Position numbers and translations under genes: made by a program
Notes under the pieces: model-generated
Seen by the model: only the letters and a program-made list of their open reading frames with translations
Databases searched by the model: none
Told to the model about the DNA's origin: nothing
Assembly: GCF_000746845.1 (NCBI RefSeq)
Contig: NZ_KN050846.1
Span: 2,372,963 to 2,436,962, forward strand
Reading direction: 5' to 3'
Source: Altibacter lentus
GTDB taxonomy: Bacteria > Bacteroidota > Bacteroidia > Flavobacteriales > Flavobacteriaceae
DNA: 64,000 nt
In this document: piece by piece, positions 32,906 through 40,866 of the stretch
How the letters are laid out: each line of letters begins with the position of its first letter
Position numbering within the stretch: the first letter of the stretch is position 1

Positions 32906-33661
32906 CTATACCAACTTCTTTTTATGACTGTAAAAAATCAATATGCCCAATAGTGCAACACTCACTGCCGTTGCGGGAATTGTTCCCAAATCCAAACCGC
33001 CTTCAGCCGTCGTCTTTGTAAGCAAATCGCCAAATGTTGCGCCGAATGGCCTCGTGAAAATAAACGCAATCCAAAACAAAATGATATGGCTTATTTTGGT
33101 GGTGTAATGCAACAAAACAACAATTACAATAACACCTGCGGTTACCATTGCACCTTGCAAATAACTCAAGCCTACGTTATCACTTAAAAAATCGCCAAAG
33201 GCTGTGCCCAAGCTGTTAGAGAATAAAATTGCAATCCAATAAAACAGTTCCACTTTTTTATTGAAAATGGGATATACTTCAATTTTTCCAATGGTGCTTT
33301 TCCATATCCAAAGAGTGTTTATCAATAGTGTTATCAAAATCAATGATCCTGCGAGATAGCCTAAATGCAATGTCCTATCCATAAAATCCGATATTTCAGT
33401 ACCTACAGTTGTAGTGCCGACAATGACCAACCAAAATAACAGTGGATTGTACTTTTTAGCCTTTAATTGTATCGCTAATACCAACAGAAAAAATACAGCG
33501 GTAATGGCAAGACCAATCGCATATCCTAATTGTAGCGTATGTGCCAAAAGGTCGCCCAATGTTTCGCCCAATGTAGTCGCGATAATTTTCATTATCCAAA
33601 AGAGTAATGTAATCTTTGCGACTTTGTTTAAACCCTCTGAGATAATTTTTGCCTTTTTCAT
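32906..33661 (-). CDS. DUF347/COG4705 membrane protein with four internal repeats
   Basis: A 251-residue membrane protein made of four repeated units. Each has a TxGTxxGD-like motif between two helices: TLGETLGDLLA, TVGTEISDFMD, SLGTAFGDFLS and PFGATFGDLLT. This is the DUF347 repeat. The repeated acidic motif in the membrane suggests a transporter; in some bacteria such proteins have been linked to manganese or metal resistance, but that is not certain here. It sits between the ICMT-like and HD genes with one-base gaps, so likely part of the same function. Confidence 0.88.
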   Translation of the reverse strand: MKKAKIISEGLNKVAKITLLFWIMKIIATTLGETLGDLLAHTLQLGYAIGLAITAVFFLLVLAIQLKAKKYNPLLFWLVIVGTTTVGTEISDFMDRTLHLGYLAGSLILITLLINTLWIWKSTIGKIEVYPIFNKKVELFYWIAILFSNSLGTAFGDFLSDNVGLSYLQGAMVTAGVIVIVVLLHYTTKISHIILFWIAFIFTRPFGATFGDLLTKTTAEGGLDLGTIPATAVSVALLGILIFYSHKKKLV

Positions 33662-33662
33662 T

Positions 33663-34415
33663 TTAGCGGTTTGTTTCGTCTAACAATTTTCGTTTTTTCA
33701 TTACTTTCAAAATCAGATAAATCACGGTTGTGGTAATTGCACTATAAAACCAAAATTCAGTTTCAAATTCAAAAGGTTCTTTTTCAACCAAATCGCCCAC
33801 CAAATCGAAAATCCAAAAAAGTAGAAATATTGCGCAAAGCCCATTCTTTTCCTTTTTGAGCACTTTTTTAATACTAAAAGCATATTTTGGTTTTGTATAA
33901 TTTTTGAGAGACGGTATAAATGCTGGAACATTCTCTGCCCAATCTAAATACGTTTGACCAAATTTATTCCGTAGAAAATTTTCTTCGGCATACATTATAC
34001 GCTCATAATAAAAAGCATAGAAGAAAATGAAAGCAACCGTAAACCAAGCATTTTCAGTAAGCATTGCAACACCGAGCCACATAAAAAAGTTTCCGACATA
34101 TAATGGATGCCTTACTATTGAATAGATCCCTGTGGTATTCAACTCATCGGCTAATTGTCCACCTTTTGTATTTCTTCCCGATGTATTTTTAGGTGTATGT
34201 CCAACTGTAAAAATTCTGATTGCAAGACCGAGCAAGCTTACGCCAAGACAGATATACTCGAAACTTTCGGACAACCAGGTTTCAGGTGTTTCAATCTCAT
34301 AATATTCGGTGTAGATATATACCGATAGTCCAATTCCTAAAATGATTAAAGGCAGATAACTTCTGTTTTTAAATAGAAAATCGCCCTGTGCTTTTAATTC
34401 TTCTTGTAATGCCAT
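33663..34415 (-). CDS. Isoprenylcysteine carboxyl methyltransferase-like membrane protein
   Basis: A 250-residue membrane protein with the ICMT/PEMT motif: GIYSIVRHPLYVGNFF at about residues 92-107, followed by a hydrophobic helix and YAEENFLRNKFGQTYLDW, which fits the SAM-binding end of the family. Bacteria lack prenylated CaaX proteins, so a lipid or small-molecule methyltransferase role is more likely. An extra C-terminal pair of helices (about residues 188-240) is added. Operon position: after the PAP2 gene (five bases) and before DUF347. Confidence 0.85.
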   Translation of the reverse strand: MALQEELKAQGDFLFKNRSYLPLIILGIGLSVYIYTEYYEIETPETWLSESFEYICLGVSLLGLAIRIFTVGHTPKNTSGRNTKGGQLADELNTTGIYSIVRHPLYVGNFFMWLGVAMLTENAWFTVAFIFFYAFYYERIMYAEENFLRNKFGQTYLDWAENVPAFIPSLKNYTKPKYAFSIKKVLKKEKNGLCAIFLLFWIFDLVGDLVEKEPFEFETEFWFYSAITTTVIYLILKVMKKRKLLDETNR

Positions 34416-34420
34416 TTTTG

Positions 34421-35002
34421 TTAAAATTTAAATTTGAAACCTACCATATGATTGCCTTTAAAGTTGGAATAGGTCAATTCCATATGCTCTTGTTGATATT
34501 CTGTAGTGAATATTAAATTGCTTCCAAGACCGATTGCAGCACCTGCAATTACATCCAGTATATCGTGTTTGTTGCTATCGATGCGGCTTGCAGCAGTAAA
34601 ACCAGCCAGTGCATAAGATGGCAGGGCATACTTGAAGCCATATCGTCTATGCACATATCCTGCACTATGAAAAACAGTTGAAGTATGTCCAGATGGAAAA
34701 GCGTTGTCATTGCTCATATCCGGTCGCTGTTTGTTGATGGAATATTTTAGGCCATAGGTTACACCTACGGTAAGCAATAGGCTTTTAGTAAACTGCCAAG
34801 CCCCTTTTTCATCGCCAATTATAAAACTTGTTCCTAAAGTTGCGGCAGGCAATGCAAATAAGATGACATCACCAATTTTTTGGGTTGTACCAATTTCGGG
34901 TTTTGTTTCGCTTGTATCTTGAGCTTGTATTTGAAATGTTACAAGGCTAAAGAATAAGCTAAAAAAGAGTAATAATGTTTTTTTGAAAAATGCTATTTCC
35001 AT
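34421..35002 (-). CDS. PAP2-family phosphatase
   Basis: A 193-residue exported protein with a signal peptide and the three-part PAP2 motif: KQRP (Lys91, Arg93), PSGHT (103-107, His106), SR-x5-H-x3-D (Ser139, Arg140, His146, Asp150). PAP2 enzymes dephosphorylate lipids such as undecaprenyl pyrophosphate or lipid A. It ends with a short beta-rich stretch instead of a long membrane tail. First gene of the four-gene operon PAP2, ICMT-like, DUF347, HD; probably a periplasmic lipid-phosphate phosphatase. Confidence 0.9.
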   Translation of the reverse strand: MEIAFFKKTLLLFFSLFFSLVTFQIQAQDTSETKPEIGTTQKIGDVILFALPAATLGTSFIIGDEKGAWQFTKSLLLTVGVTYGLKYSINKQRPDMSNDNAFPSGHTSTVFHSAGYVHRRYGFKYALPSYALAGFTAASRIDSNKHDILDVIAGAAIGLGSNLIFTTEYQQEHMELTYSNFKGNHMVGFKFKF

Positions 35003-35099
35003 CTGCGTACTTTGTATTGTTATCCAAAGAACGCACGAGATTTGATGTAGATTTTAACAGAGTAGTGCAGAACAATTAATCTGTACAAAATAGGTAAAT

Positions 35100-36125
35100 T
35101 TAGGAAAGGCTATTTTTGAATTGAGTAGGTGTTAAACCCTTATGTTTCTTGAAGGTTGCGTTAAATGAGGACTTGGAATTAAATCCAACGTCCGTAGCAA
35201 TACCAAGAAGTGTAAAATGATTATTTTGGTCGTTTTTAAGTCGATTTACGAATTCTTCTACACGATATTCATTCACGAAATCTTGAAAACTTTTATTCAT
35301 ATGTTCATTCAATACTTCCGAAATATATTGGCGTGGAATATTTAATTTATCTGAAACATCGACAATTGATAATTTGTTATTGAGATACAATTTATCCGTT
35401 TCCATTGAGCGAACTAAGTCCGCTTTGTATTGTTCAATTAGTTTCGGGTTAAGGTTGGAATTTTTGTATTTGCCAATTTCAACATTTGGTAGAACATCTT
35501 TACCCTTACTTAACAATTTGAAGGCTATAAAATAAAACAAAAAGGCAACGACCAATAGAAGATATGTGTTGAAATTCTGGTCGTTAAGAAAAGGTAATTC
35601 AACTGTCATAAAAACATTCAGTAATTCATCCAAGGATGACAAAGCAAATATCAATGCTATCGGAATCGCAAAATAGATTATCCAATGTTTCGTTCTCGTA
35701 GTCAGGATTGAATAGATTATCAATGTCAAATACGCCACAAATGTTAACTCTATAATGCTTTCAAATATTTCAACAATGGAATTTTCTTCAACCATCCATA
35801 TTTCGAGCGCTTCAATAAAGAAATAAATGATATTTGGCAAAAAGAAAAGGTAATCAAGCTTGGCGAATTTTTCTTTCCCATTTTTGTAGTATCGGAAAAA
35901 CAGGAATAGGAATGTTACAAATAGCGAACTATCAAACAAAAACCAGTCTGCATCTTGAACAAATAGGTTATTGTCATCATCGCCTGCCACATACAGTAGC
36001 ACTGAAATCAAACTTCCAAAGAGCAACCAAAACGTAGTTTTCTTGTATTCTTTACGATTGATAAACAATACCGTAAGGACAAAAACACCTTGTATTAAGG
36101 CAATTATTTGCAGTGTTTTTAACAT
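35100..36125 (-). CDS. Membrane-anchored AraC-family regulator
   Basis: A 341-residue protein with seven or so transmembrane helices in the first 215 residues, and a C-terminal AraC DNA-binding domain (residues 235-341): LSIVDVSDKLNIPRQYISEVLNE, then LGIATDVGFNSKSSFNATFKK and GLTPTQFKNS. It is encoded 97 bases upstream of the PAP2 operon on the same strand. This is the common Bacteroidetes sensor-regulator type that would control the lipid/membrane operon downstream. The signal sensed is unknown. Confidence 0.92.
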   Translation of the reverse strand: MLKTLQIIALIQGVFVLTVLFINRKEYKKTTFWLLFGSLISVLLYVAGDDDNNLFVQDADWFLFDSSLFVTFLFLFFRYYKNGKEKFAKLDYLFFLPNIIYFFIEALEIWMVEENSIVEIFESIIELTFVAYLTLIIYSILTTRTKHWIIYFAIPIALIFALSSLDELLNVFMTVELPFLNDQNFNTYLLLVVAFLFYFIAFKLLSKGKDVLPNVEIGKYKNSNLNPKLIEQYKADLVRSMETDKLYLNNKLSIVDVSDKLNIPRQYISEVLNEHMNKSFQDFVNEYRVEEFVNRLKNDQNNHFTLLGIATDVGFNSKSSFNATFKKHKGLTPTQFKNSLS

Positions 36126-36374
36126 TAAAAAAATAATTATCTGGCAAGATATTAAAATTTGCGACTACGGTTGCCGTTTTCAAGCTGCTTATATTTCCAA
36201 CGTAAAAAAACAATTTTTATTAAAACTTTATATAGATATATACAATTGGTTAGGAAATTGTAATTACATAAAAAACATTTTTGATAAAGGCAATTAACAT
36301 AAATATTATAATATCTCTGCTCTAAAAGAGGACTTTCTTATATTTTGGTTAATAGTTATTGGTGATTATATTAT

Positions 36375-36382
36375 TAACTTTG
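36375..36382 (+). promoter_or_regulatory. -7 box of the SspA-like gene
   Basis: A perfect TAACTTTG box (TAnnTTTG) lies 19 bases before the GTG start. The -33 element is unclear; TTTG at 36344-36347 is 27 bases upstream, which is rather far. The rest of the gap 36126-36401 shows nothing. Confidence 0.55.
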
Positions 36383-36401
36383 CAGTTGTTATTTAAAGAG
36401 C

Positions 36402-37532
36402 GTGAACGAAGAACCAATATATTTTGATTTTGCATCTACTACACCAGTAAACGAGGAAGTTTACGATGCAATGTCGCCATATTTTCTCAGTTATTATGGA
36501 AATGCTTCGAGTAGTACTCATAAGCAAGGGGAAATGGCTTCTAAAGCCGTTAAAAAAGCCAAAAATCAAGTTTCCAAGCTTATTAACTGTGATGAGAATG
36601 AGGTGTTTTTTACGAGTGGCTCAACTGAATCTATCAAGTTGGCCATAAGTCAAGTTTTCTACAATAGTTTAGATGCAGGAAACCATATAATCACTTCCAA
36701 AGCAGAGCACAAAGCAGTTTTAGATACGTGTGAGGATTTAGAAAAAGTCGGTGCTCGGATAACCTATCTTGATGTTGATGACAATGGAAAATTAGATACA
36801 AGTTTACTGGAAGATAGTATTGGAAGTGATACAATACTTGTAGCATTAATGCACGTTAACAATGAAACCGGTGTTATTGCCGATATTGGGGATATTGGTA
36901 CTATATGCAAGAAACATAATGTTCTTTTTTTTACAGATGCGACACAATCTTATGGAAAACTTCCACTCAACTTTCAAGATGAAAATATAGACTTACTTTG
37001 TTTTAATGCGCATAAAATTTACGGACCTAAAGGCATCGGTGGATTATTAATAAAATCAACTGCTAAAACTAAACCTAGTGTATCGGTTAAACACCTTATT
37101 GATTCTGTAAATTTAGGGACACAGAATGTTCCAGGAATTGTAGGCTTGGGAAAAGCTAGCGAAGTGGCAATGTTTGAGATGGAAACAAATTACCAGAAAA
37201 TTCAAAAGTTGAATACTCATTTACAACAAAAATTGCGGCAATCAAAATTGGGTATAGTTAATGCAGTTTCAGCTAATAGAAGCCCCTTTATTCTTAATAT
37301 ACAACTTGCAAATCAAGATGCCGAGTCATTTATATTAGGAAATAAAAACACAGTTTCGGTGTCAATGGGCTCTGCCTGTAATTCTAGATTGTTGCAACAA
37401 TCCCACGTACTTAAAAGTATGGGGCTAATTAAAGAAGAAGCCGAAAGTAGCATCAGGGTTAGTTTTGGAAGTCCCACAACTCAATCACATTTAGATATTT
37501 TAGTCAATGCTCTTAAAAACGAGAATAGTTAG
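36402..37532 (+). CDS. sspA: Cysteine desulfurase, SspA/DndA-like
   Basis: A 376-residue PLP enzyme of the IscS/NifS class V family, starting with GTG. The PLP lysine is Lys205 (NAHKIYGPKG), and the catalytic cysteine is Cys326 (SMGSACNSR). Other landmarks are YFDFASTTPVNEEV, FTSGSTESIK and HVNNETGVIAD. It takes sulfur from cysteine. Located next to a DUF4007-ATPase-PAPS-reductase cluster and convergent with it, its likely role is to supply sulfur for DNA phosphorothioation, as DndA/SspA does. The 3' end overlaps the GIY-YIG gene by 20 bases. The symbol is my assignment by context. Confidence 0.8.
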   Translation: MNEEPIYFDFASTTPVNEEVYDAMSPYFLSYYGNASSSTHKQGEMASKAVKKAKNQVSKLINCDENEVFFTSGSTESIKLAISQVFYNSLDAGNHIITSKAEHKAVLDTCEDLEKVGARITYLDVDDNGKLDTSLLEDSIGSDTILVALMHVNNETGVIADIGDIGTICKKHNVLFFTDATQSYGKLPLNFQDENIDLLCFNAHKIYGPKGIGGLLIKSTAKTKPSVSVKHLIDSVNLGTQNVPGIVGLGKASEVAMFEMETNYQKIQKLNTHLQQKLRQSKLGIVNAVSANRSPFILNIQLANQDAESFILGNKNTVSVSMGSACNSRLLQQSHVLKSMGLIKEEAESSIRVSFGSPTTQSHLDILVNALKNENS

Positions 37533-37977
37533 TTTCAAAAGAATTTACAATGGACGCCGCTAATTTTTTGATTCTCGAATTTCCTGTTCTTGGGCTAAGT
37601 CTTACCCACGAGATAACATCAAAAGTAGGATTGAGTTTGCCACGCAATAAAATCAGTTCTTTTTGTACTAAATATTCAACAGCTTCCCTATATGATTTTT
37701 CTACTGATGTAAATTCTCTTGTTTTAGGCAAAGGGAAGGACAGTAACAATATATCATCTACGTCGTTGACTTCATAACCTCTGGTTTCAACAAACCGTTT
37801 TCGTAAAGTTCCCTTTCTATTAAAGTGTGCACCGGCTCTACCAATTGTACCAGTGTAACTGTTGGTCATTCCTACATAAACGATTTTGTGTTTTTTGGAA
37901 AGCCAGATATAGATATAAGCTTGGTCAGCACCATTGAATGCACCTAGAATACTAGTCTCAAGCATACTTTTCGTCAC
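37513..37977 (-). CDS. GIY-YIG nuclease-like protein
   Basis: A 154-residue protein with a GIY-YIG pattern: AYIYIW (residues 20-25), then KIVYVGMT (31-38), Arg47 and His51 in GRAGAHF, and a late Glu in LVQKELILLRGKLNP. These match the strand-loop-strand with the catalytic Arg and Glu of GIY-YIG endonucleases. It is the last gene of the SspB-C-D-like operon, its start overlapping the upstream GHKL gene by 20 bases. A plausible nuclease effector that cuts phage or unmodified DNA; this is inference. Confidence 0.75.
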   Translation of the reverse strand: MTKSMLETSILGAFNGADQAYIYIWLSKKHKIVYVGMTNSYTGTIGRAGAHFNRKGTLRKRFVETRGYEVNDVDDILLLSFPLPKTREFTSVEKSYREAVEYLVQKELILLRGKLNPTFDVISWVRLSPRTGNSRIKKLAASIVNSFETNYSRF

Positions 37978-39724
37978 TGTAATTTGGTGGCAAATCGTTC
38001 TCTAGTTTTCGGCACATATTGGCCAGAAATTCTGATACTATTCTTCTGGATTCACGTAAAATAACTTTTAGGTCGTCGTATTCATATTTTCCAATATTCT
38101 TGTAGGCGTATAATTCGGAATCGGCAAATTGAAGCATCATTAAGTCGAAGAGAATCTGTAAATCTCTATTTTCGGCATTATCTTCATAGATTAGTCTTGC
38201 AAATCGGTGAATTTTATTAATCCTTACACAATTCCCTAAATCGGTATCATAGTAAGGTTCCCATAAAAGGTTGTCCTCAACAGATGATACCCTGAATATT
38301 TTAGTGAGGTTAGGGTTTTTTTCACCTTTCACGGCCTCTTCTTTTTCATCTTCGGTGTAGTCATCATCCACATCATCCACTTCTTCACCCTTATCCTCTT
38401 TCATCATTTTAATTATCCACTTGATTTTTGAGGTCATATCGTCCGTGATAGCCTTTAATCGCTCTAAAGCTATTTCCTCATCGGGCAGGTCATCACCAGG
38501 CAATATTTCTATCTGCTCAAATTCTTCTAAGAGTTTGTTTGCTATTTCGTTAGGCGCTTTATTAATTATGTCTCTACTAATCTTACCTGCATTTTTCCAA
38601 GCAGCCTTACTTTTACTTTTTGCTTCTTTGGTAAAATCGCTGATATTTCTAAACGCTTCTTCAGAAAGGGTGAGCGAAGATTTTTTCACATCAATGTTGA
38701 AGAAATCATCTGCCTCATCATTGATAAGTATTCTTCCTCTAAAGGCATAAAAATCTTGGTCGTATGGGATAATACCTTGTAGGTTTGAAGCCCAAGATAT
38801 CAGTCTTTTATTTCTATACACATAAAAACCATAGTTGCCTGCTTCAATTAAATATCTTTCGCGCACTTCCTTGTCTCTCGACTCACCTATATTTTTAATT
38901 CTATAAATAGGTGGATAAGGAAGTTGCGTTATCTCAATAGTGACATTTATTTGTAGTTCATCATCAAGGGTAAGCTCTTTTGGTTTTTCTATCCATTGCA
39001 CTTCGGTTCCGTCCCATTCATTTTCATTCAAGTTTCCATTTTCGTTGGCTTCAGCTACAAACAACGGGTCAATGGCATCTATTTTTTTGTCACCAATCGT
39101 AATATTGATTCCGCTTTCAGATAGGAAATAGAAATAAATGACACCAACTTTTGTTTTAAGTTCCTTAATGGTATTTCTAACACTTGGATGGTTGTTTAAT
39201 CGAATAGCAGAAATAATAATGATGGTACCTTTACCTTCTTTTAGATAGGTATCAATTAGTTCGGATTCATTCTCGTCAATTTCAGTCTTTTCTGCAAAGT
39301 ATTCTTTTGCGGCCATTACTTTTGGAAGAGAGACTTCATACTTATTAAATCCACTACCATTCGAAGAAATAACTTTGAGTACATCACCCTGAGAAAATGA
39401 AGCTGATTTTAAACCCAAGCCAAATTTTGATAGGGACTTATCGTCATAATGGTCATCTGTTGAGCCAAGTTTTAATGCCTCTTCGATTGCATTTGCGTCC
39501 ATACCATCGCCATCGTCTATGATGATATATTCCTTGACATTGTTCCTCTTACTATCAGAAAAATCTTCACGTTCTTTTTTGATTAATAAGTGTATGTTGT
39601 TTGCATTTGCTCTTACAGAGTTATCTATAATATCACAAATGGCGGCGGAAGTTGTGTAGCCAATTCTGCTCAATCCAAAAAGAAGCCTACCGGCATCTAT
39701 GGATAAATCGATTTTATCACTCAT
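37958..39724 (-). CDS. GHKL (Hsp90/MORC-like) ATPase in the Ssp-like operon
   Basis: A 588-residue protein with an N-terminal Bergerat-fold ATPase: N-box DIIDNSVRAN (Asn35), G1 box IDDGDGM (Asp71-Gly-Asp-Gly74), G2 box KFGLGLKSASF (100-110). A transducer-like middle follows, then an acidic linker (DDVDDDYTEDE, near residues 455-470) and a C-terminal helical domain. This layout resembles MORC-type and topoisomerase-type ATPases. It follows the PAPS-reductase-like gene by 11 bases and overlaps the GIY-YIG gene. Likely an ATP-driven DNA clamp or sensor of the defence system. Confidence 0.85.
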   Translation of the reverse strand: MSDKIDLSIDAGRLLFGLSRIGYTTSAAICDIIDNSVRANANNIHLLIKKEREDFSDSKRNNVKEYIIIDDGDGMDANAIEEALKLGSTDDHYDDKSLSKFGLGLKSASFSQGDVLKVISSNGSGFNKYEVSLPKVMAAKEYFAEKTEIDENESELIDTYLKEGKGTIIIISAIRLNNHPSVRNTIKELKTKVGVIYFYFLSESGINITIGDKKIDAIDPLFVAEANENGNLNENEWDGTEVQWIEKPKELTLDDELQINVTIEITQLPYPPIYRIKNIGESRDKEVRERYLIEAGNYGFYVYRNKRLISWASNLQGIIPYDQDFYAFRGRILINDEADDFFNIDVKKSSLTLSEEAFRNISDFTKEAKSKSKAAWKNAGKISRDIINKAPNEIANKLLEEFEQIEILPGDDLPDEEIALERLKAITDDMTSKIKWIIKMMKEDKGEEVDDVDDDYTEDEKEEAVKGEKNPNLTKIFRVSSVEDNLLWEPYYDTDLGNCVRINKIHRFARLIYEDNAENRDLQILFDLMMLQFADSELYAYKNIGKYEYDDLKVILRESRRIVSEFLANMCRKLENDLPPNYSDEKYA

Positions 39725-39735
39725 ATATTTATATT

Positions 39736-40866
39736 TTAAATGAAGCAGCTAGCACAACCAAGACCTTCCGCTTCAATAATTTCATCTTTCCAACTGTTGG
39801 TAGTTCTTTTGCTAAGCTGCCTTTTCATTCTCGTAAAATGTTCTTTCTTAATGGCTTTAACTCGTTCTGGTTTAGATAGCTCTTCCAAGGTCTCGCTATC
39901 CATCCAGTTATAACCGTCTTTTTCATATACCATAGCTTTTTTAAATAAGGTTGGATGATTTTCCAAGAGCCAAACCCATTCTATTTTTTGCTGGTAAAAA
40001 CAAAAGAAACAACCCGACCTGCTTCGAGAATAGGTGCCAGTTTCTATTTTACCATCAATTTCTACTTGGTATGATTTTTTTATATAGTACGCTGGTATGC
40101 CAACACCACTCTCGTCTAGTATTTTAAAGATGTCGTCCAATACCAAAACTTCATCATTATCTATTAAAGGGAATTCTTCTAAAAGGCCTACAGGATAATC
40201 GGTGTTTTCTTTTAAATACTCAAATACCACCCGATTAAATAATTTTACATCACTATTTAAAAGGAATTCTAATTTTTGCCCTTGCCTAAAGTTCGGTGAA
40301 ATAGGCTGATTGACCCTATTGATAATATCTTCCTTTAAATGGTCTGGACTTAGACTGTTATAAAGTTTTGCAATCTTTGGAATATTATTATTAGCCAACA
40401 CTTCTTTTATAACGTCTTCGCTCCAAATATTTTTTCTAAACGGAAAAATAGATTGCACGTTGGTTTTTTTGGATATATAGCCCTCCCTGTTTTCATCTCC
40501 TCGTATTCCCACGTATGATATTGTAGGCTCATCACCAATGTATTTCTCAAAGGGTTCTAACTTTAGTTTTTTGGTGCACCATCTTGCAGTTGAAGAGGGA
40601 AGATAACCACCATATTCAGCTAGAAAATGGTCAAATGTGGTTTTGTACGGGGTTTCTTTTTCCGGTTCGACAGCAAAAATTGTTTTAATGTCTTTACCTA
40701 ACCTGCTGTTTAAGGCTTCTATAAGTTCATAGGTTTCTTTTAATTCTTTTCCTGTGTCGCAAGAATAATAGTCTACATCCAAAGTGGGATATAGATTTTT
40801 AAGATAAAGTGCTAGTGCGGCGCTATCTTTTCCTCCAGAAATTCCAAGTACGTGTTTAACCTTCAT
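39736..40866 (-). CDS. sspD: PAPS-reductase-like sulfurtransferase, SspD/DndC-like
   Basis: A 376-residue enzyme of the PAPS reductase/ATP-pyrophosphatase family: P-loop SGGKDSAA (residues 10-17), STARWCTKKLK (Cys97), and SGCFFCFYQQ (Cys286, Cys289). The C-terminus ends with GLGCASCFI (Cys371, Cys374), an extra CxxC. These could hold a [4Fe-4S] cluster as in DndC. It probably activates DNA with ATP and inserts sulfur. Overlaps the ATPase gene by 11 bases. Order B-C-D with its neighbours resembles the ssp operon. Slightly shorter than DndC. Confidence 0.8.
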   Translation of the reverse strand: MKVKHVLGISGGKDSAALALYLKNLYPTLDVDYYSCDTGKELKETYELIEALNSRLGKDIKTIFAVEPEKETPYKTTFDHFLAEYGGYLPSSTARWCTKKLKLEPFEKYIGDEPTISYVGIRGDENREGYISKKTNVQSIFPFRKNIWSEDVIKEVLANNNIPKIAKLYNSLSPDHLKEDIINRVNQPISPNFRQGQKLEFLLNSDVKLFNRVVFEYLKENTDYPVGLLEEFPLIDNDEVLVLDDIFKILDESGVGIPAYYIKKSYQVEIDGKIETGTYSRSRSGCFFCFYQQKIEWVWLLENHPTLFKKAMVYEKDGYNWMDSETLEELSKPERVKAIKKEHFTRMKRQLSKRTTNSWKDEIIEAEGLGCASCFI

